A DNA stretch of 64,000 bases, taken from the NCBI GenBank assembly GCA_935421135.1, contig OW285195.1:14708158-14772157 (forward strand). Direction: 5' to 3'. Shown here piece after piece: positions 58,701-64,000 of the stretch. Made by a program: the position numbers and the translations under genes. Position 1 is the stretch's first letter, and every line of letters begins with the position of its first letter. Below the pieces are notes generated by a model, which ran no database searches, was not told where the DNA came from, and worked only from the letters and a program-made list of their open reading frames with translations. This DNA comes from Bugulina stolonifera (taxonomy: Eukaryota > Bryozoa > Gymnolaemata > Cheilostomatida > Bugulidae).

Positions 58701-61700
58701 ATGACACGATGCAAACTAACAAGGCTGCTGCAGCTAATCATATTTATTATAGTCTGGATGGTATTGGCGGAGGTAGCTAGGGGTAAGGCAAATACTCTAA
58801 TATTGTGTACAATGTTTTAGGTACACATATCTATGTGCTGTGTGGTGCTGGTGCCATATGAAAATATCTTTGTGCTGCAAAGTCTTCATGCTTTCGATAT
58901 AAAATTAACAGCACTAGTTCCTTGATTAGCCATTTAGGCAGTTGGGTTGGGGGTGTCACCATCTTTATAGTTAGCTTAGAAATTTTACCTGAAAATGGTT
59001 TGGTGTGTGATGTAACAATGTGTTATATGAGTACAGTGAGTGTGGCTAACCTGATACTCTGCAGCCCTTGTTATAACTAAAATTGGGGGTTTTGGTATTG
59101 TCAGTTATAACATTTAATTGGAGCCAAAGTACTTAGGACTCACCAGCTGTACGTAGTATGTAGTAGTAGTACGCTGTCTGTAGGTCCTTTTGTCAGCACC
59201 TTGATCTCCAATGTAGTAAGCTGTGTGGCGTAGGTTCTGGTTCTGTGGTCTAGGATGTGGCGGTGTTGACTCTATTCCAAGGTCTACAACGAGATAGTTG
59301 TTCCGCATATATCCTTACTCCTTAGTACGCATTGATATGAGTTACTGGGTAGCCTACGATCCACCTACACTCCACACGCTCCACACTATTGTAGTTTAGT
59401 TTAGTTTTTAGTGTTTTTGTTTTAGTGTTTTATTGGTTTTTATTTGGTTTTCTATTTTGTAGTTTTTCTTTCATTTTCGTGTTTTACACTAGCTTATACA
59501 TTTGTATAATATGTACGTGTAACGTCTATGTAGTCGTCCACTCTTGTCACTATGTGACTTATCTACAGGTATGTCGACAGTCTATACTGCTGTCTCTCCA
59601 TGCCTCATTTTCACAGTCTACTCTAGGTATCTGTCTATCTATCTCTCTACTGAGACTACTCTACTGTGTATGTACTCCTCTCCTATATATACCTGTCCTA
59701 TCTACAGTCAGCCAATCAATTTTAGTGAGGAGTTACATTCTCTCAAGTGCGCAAGAGTGGACAACTCTTAAATATACTAATTGTCACTATTTATATGCAA
59801 CACCCTTATAGCCTAAGTACTCAGATTCAAGTCCCACTCACTCATGTTAGCTCAGCTCTGCGGCAAATCTAAATAAGCATTTTTTAAATTCAGTTATGCA
59901 CATTTGTTGAACTGGATACACATTTAATCTTACTTACATGTAATTCACTGTCCCCACCCCCCATGTTAGCCATATTGAAACAATCAGCTATAAAATATCG
60001 CTGTGACATAATGCAATCTTCATCAGCCTAAAGCTTGTATATTTATATTGATGTTAGCGCTGGAACCAAGGCTTAGTAGGGTACGAGATGCCCCTTTTAG
60101 GTCCTGCCAAATATCCCGATTACTTGCCCCTGTTAATGCTAGCTGGGTGTACATGTACATGTACATGTATGTATGTATGTATGTATGCATGTATGTATGA
60201 AAATTTGTGCTATAAATGTAGCTCTGGAAACCTTCCTAACATCACCAGGGAACCACAGGCTTCAAATCCGGGATTAGTGTTGGAAACTAACTCTAGCCAA
60301 GATTGCTGCTACTCCACATCCTTAATTTATGTGTGTTACAGATAGATTTGCTGATCAGCGAAAAATCTATCCCACTACTCAGCGGACAGCTACCAGGAAA
60401 GCTGTCATTGTGCAAGCTACAAGACCTAAACCACCAGCCCTGAGTCCACCAGCTCCTATTAAACATACTTTGACATATCATTATACTACCACTAACACCA
60501 CCACCAGTCCCACCTCGACTAACCCTGCATCAGTCAAAGTGCACGGTGGTGTAAATAGCACGTCAAATAAATATTATGTGATGACGATGCTCGGCATATT
60601 TGGGGGTAAGACTCCACTTTCTTTACTTTCTAAGTTATAATCACCTCTATATAGGCTATCTAACAGAGAACTGTCAGTTACTTTGTGCTGTGAGAGGACA
60701 ATCATTAAGGCTTGGAGGTTTAATTCAGTGCCAACCAATGGGAATGAAGTATCCTACACGTACATTGTAGATACTTGATGTCAATCAAAATTTCTAATTT
60801 TTAAATACATAATAAAATATTTAAATAAGCTACCTGGCAGGTATCACTAGAATGACCAAAATCTGTTTTCAAGTAGGAATTTTTCTGTACGAAACTGAAA
60901 GATGTTCCAAAGTTCTGTGTTACCGGCCCCGGAATAATCTGTAAATAGTTTGTCCACGAACCAATGAATGGATGATTAAATCTTTGCATTGGGCTCTGTA
61001 CTACTACTAGTTAGTTATTCACTATTTAATAGAAATGTCAGAATTATTTTGGCATACACGGTCAATCTAAAGCTACATGGACACATAAGTAAGTGATTGA
61101 GTAAATATTGAGTAATGTCATACATTTACATTGGTATTCCAGGGAAGGTATGGGAAGGGTATGATAACTTCTCATTAGCTGACCTGGATAAGCGTGATCA
61201 GGACTATATAGACACACTAAAGCATAATCTCAATCATCCATTAGTACAGCAGATTCACTTGTTCTATACTGAAGAGAGGACGTTTCAGGTATATATATTG
61301 TTATACAAATACATAATATTACTGTATATTGTATAAATTCCTTGCTAAAAATACATTATACAATATATAGAAAATGGCCAAACCCCCTAAAATGCATATT
61401 ATATTCATCATTCTCTTTTGAGTTGCTAGTACTATAAACATCAATTTACATGACGTAATGACTTTTGAAGTTGCTCTCTCGTTTCCCGATTAGCTCCTGG
61501 TGACCCAAGAAAATGTAACAGTACAGGGCCAGGGAAGCTAAAGAGTTAGCTTTATAGTAGTTGTCATATGTTCTTGTTTTTATTCTGTAGCAAGTTTTGG
61601 TCTTCAAGCTCGCAATTTGCTTGTCTGGACTTTTTTTTCGAATAACTAACTGATTGAATTACTGATGAACCATTTGACATGTTTATTTGCATGGTGCATG

Positions 61701-63693
61701 CGTGAGTAAACTGTGAGGCAATATGCAGATGTGTTAGCCCTGATATGTTCTTGTACTACAGGTACAGGTAAATAGTTTTAACTAGGACACAGAGAGTAGT
61801 AGAATACCTACGGCTATATTCTAGTACTCTATTTCTTCCTGTTACACACACCCTCTTGTTATTACACATACAGATATTTGTTTCCGCCCATAGATTGCGA
61901 GAGATTTTAAGCTGAAAAACTGGCACAAGGTTCAACCTGTTCATTGGTATAGAAGATTGCATATGGTCGACTTTTTTACATACGCTTCTGTAAGGCTGTT
62001 GAACAAGACTGTGATAGCCATGAACAGTGACATCAGTAAGTGCAGTGCTTTACTTGATTTTGATGAAATGAAATTTAGTTTTATACTTTGGTGATTGTGA
62101 CAGATAGGTTGGGCTTTACCCAAAAAGTGAGTGGAGAAGACAACTTCTCCTGCTCAAATTCTGACAAAAGACAAAGGCTGTATATATCAATAACAATATT
62201 TACATGTTGTATAGTCCAGGCTTACAAAATCTCCCTGATTCTGCAGGAGATGCCCTGAGTTTGAACTCAAACTTTAGTAGCCCACCCCAACAAAACAAAA
62301 CACCCCCACCCAAATTTGAATCTCCCTGATTTTCTTCAGTGGAACTAGATAGCCTAAGGTCCTGCACCTACCTATAACAATAGACTGTTGTGTAATACAG
62401 CAATAGCTGTGACCTAGTAATTACTAGTGGTAGCATTGGGTAGGGAGTCATCGTGTCGGCTGAATTAGGTATTAATTTGTCTACAGGGATTGTCTGTTCA
62501 GTCGTATTTAAATTTAAATTGTAGTGATCGGAGAAGGGTTTGAAAAGGTGGACACGGAGCGATTGAGAGACGAGAAGGTTATGTTTTCTCTAACCAGGCA
62601 TGCCTATAACAGCTCAAAGAATAATTGTTCGATTACAGCTGTCTGCTCCCGACTATATCAAGGTAGAATGGATTTACGGAACTTTTATATAATACATGTA
62701 TAGGTGTACATCATATTATACGGTACATGATGTATTTATGTATAATATACATGTATTTGTATACTCATGCGTGTTCAGCTATTTATTGCAGCACTACACG
62801 CTCATGATATCATCTCAGAACAGACAATATTTTGCATCTAGCCAAGCATAGCCTAACTTTGCCAAGTTGCCTCATAAGAATAAGAAAATATTTTAGATTA
62901 CGTGAAAACGTTATGTCATTCCGTTTCAGGGTCACATGATACACACGTGTTCAGACTGGCTGAACCTTTGAACTCACACTTGTTAAAGCAATACCTTAAT
63001 TATCCGATTAACATGTGGGGAGCAGAGAATGGTAAGTTGACAATCTATATTTACTTAATATAATTGTCACATGGTAAGATAACTCCCTACACTTGATAAA
63101 ATTGTCACATGGTGGGACAACTCCCTACTTAATATGATAGTCACATGGCAGGATAACTCTTTACAGTTGCTATAATAAATGCATGGTTTAGTAACTTGAT
63201 CCTTAGAATTCAATGGATGGATTAAGTAATCACATGGAGTAAGCAAATACCAAACATTACTAGCAATTTGCAGCTGATATTTAGTGTGTGCTCAATGTAG
63301 GAGTAATCTGCTCTTACTCATACAATAATTTTTTAGCACACCATCATGTGCTCCCCTTGTTATAGTACATGGCTTTTTACTCTACATTGCATTGTGTTCA
63401 AATTCCTTGCAGGGTTAATGTTTGTCTTCAGAGCAAAGTTTAAATTTGTCGTTAAGAATCCATGTGGTGTTCTGTACACTTACCACCGCCATTGCTCTGA
63501 CGTGCATGGGCCCCGATATGAGAAGATAGCAGAGAGCAAATATCACATAAAATATCGTGGGTGGACGAGGGAACAAGTTTTATACAGCCGAGCTTTCTTT
63601 GAGGACACTTTAACTTATGGAAATAGTGACCTAGATCCTGTAAGGGTAACACGAGGCCGTTTCACTGATGGACCACTACCTATGGCTGGGTGA
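58701..63693 (+). CDS. Glycosyltransferase-like type II membrane protein, paralog 3 (384 aa)
   Basis: Exons: 58701-58782, 60342-60605, 61143-61288, 61894-62035, 62525-62662, 62930-63031 and 63413-63693 (stop TGA). The phases match the other two genes and exons 3, 4 and 6 are the same lengths (146, 142 and 102 bp). The N-terminus MTRCKLTRLL leads into a hydrophobic span (LIIFIIVWMVLAEVA). The stem is the longest of the three and is rich in Pro and Thr (TTTNTTTSPTST), a likely O-glycosylated spacer. The conserved domain shows QIHLFYTEERTFQ, HWYRRLHMVDFFTYAS, N208-S-D210-I, SLTRH, SHDTHVF, NMWGAEN and HRHC. It is clearly more divergent than paralogs 1 and 2 but keeps every motif, which argues that the motifs are functional. 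Substrate unknown. Confidence 0.82.
60149..60199 (+). repeat. TACATG/TATG microsatellite
   Basis: ACATGT repeats change into a TATG run in intron 1 of paralog 3. TACATGTA words are common through the window. Confidence 0.85.
63061..63163 (+). repeat. Three degenerate tandem units after the exon 6 donor of paralog 3
   Basis: Units of TCACATGGTAAGATAACTCC with variants (GGTGGGACAACTCC, GGCAGGATAACTCT) repeat about every 48 bp. Each carries a donor-like or near-donor sequence 30-120 bases after the real donor at 63032. Confidence 0.75.
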
Positions 63694-64000
63694 CTTTAGT
63701 TCAACCTTTGACATACACAAACCTGGTTCTCGGCTAGAGACTTGCAGGGGATCATGCAGTTTTAAGAAAATTGTAATACGTTATATTTGTTCATATAAAG
63801 TACATGACTCGTGCATTTTAATAGTTGTAATCTAGAAGAGTGCAGATATTTGTAATGCGTGCTCTGTGCCCCCCCCCCCCCCCTCAACTATAATGTATGT
63901 ACTACCTAGAACTTCCTAAGCAAGCAGTTACATGTCTGACGCTTCGGTGAAGATTATCGTTTTGTGTTTTGTATCCGTGTAAATAAAAAACTTGTGGTAC
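63694..64000 (+). other. 3' UTR and end of paralog 3
   Basis: This is AT-rich sequence with a 16-17-base poly(C) tract near 63869. It ends in AATAAA at 63982, probably the poly(A) signal of paralog 3. Any cleavage site lies at or just beyond the window end. Confidence 0.6.
63982..63987 (+). promoter_or_regulatory. Poly(A) signal, paralog 3
   Basis: AATAAA lies about 290 bp after the stop and is preceded by TGTGTTTTGTATCCGTG. Confidence 0.6.

Noticed and set aside
59068..59308. TGTTATAACT/AGTTATAACA palindrome next to a minus-strand 64-codon frame, considered as a second LTR element
   Set aside because: The ends resemble LTR termini but are only 45 bp apart. No partner LTR or pol motif was seen.
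62218..62345. CTCCCTGATTCTGCAGGAGA-rich fragment, considered as another CATACCTGTCAAC element
   Set aside because: No inverted ends or target duplication could be drawn; similarity is limited to short words.
1..64000. tRNA genes, rRNA genes and CRISPR arrays
   Set aside because: No cloverleaf with the usual GGTTCGAATCC-type arm was found. The tandem repeats lack spacer structure, and this is animal DNA.

Overview
This is a stretch of an animal nuclear genome. It is AT-rich and intron-rich, with GT/AG introns of about 80 bp to 5 kb, AATAAA poly(A) signals, and many simple repeats and transposon remnants. Five protein-coding genes lie on the + strand and can be rebuilt exon by exon with every intron phase agreeing. 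A chordin-type BMP antagonist, Tollip, and repeat words such as TACATGTA and TAGGCCTA point to a (probably marine) invertebrate. The phylum cannot be fixed from this window: sponge, cnidarian and lophotrochozoan are all open.

Layout: 1-7020 is AT-rich and holds no convincing gene; it is either 5' flank or an upstream intron of the first gene. 7021-26105 is a chordin ortholog in 18 visible exons with order VWC, CHRD domains, VWC-VWC-VWC, and a basic tail. The signal-peptide exon was not found. Its fifth visible intron carries a young, intact Ty3/gypsy-type LTR retrotransposon (11071-17047, antisense, identical-looking LTRs, 5-bp target duplication AATAC). That element was itself hit by a 1246-bp non-autonomous hAT, which in turn contains an older MITE. 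A second copy of the same hAT sits in the last chordin intron. 26106-31432 is intergenic, with a 380-bp AT-rich inverted repeat and a 16-bp minisatellite. 31433-36453 is Tollip in seven exons (Tom1-binding region, C2, CUE; 300 aa).

39158-63693 holds three tandem paralogs with the same seven-exon structure and identical intron phases (381, 377 and 384 aa). Each begins with a single membrane anchor, then a variable Thr/Ser/Pro-containing stem, then a conserved domain with N-x-D-I, S/T-L-T-R, SHDTH-[IV]-F, NMWGAEN and an HxH-C motif. The pattern resembles GT-A-like nucleotide-sugar transferases, so I read them as a cluster of undescribed type II (probably Golgi) glycosyltransferase-like proteins. 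The evidence is motif-level only.

The most unusual pattern is that at four independent exons (two in chordin, two in the glycosyltransferase-like genes) short tandem duplications begin at or span the 5' splice site, so the real donor is followed by several near-copies. The window also holds two further 8-bp-TSD DNA transposons, a Tc1 relic and a family of foldback elements.
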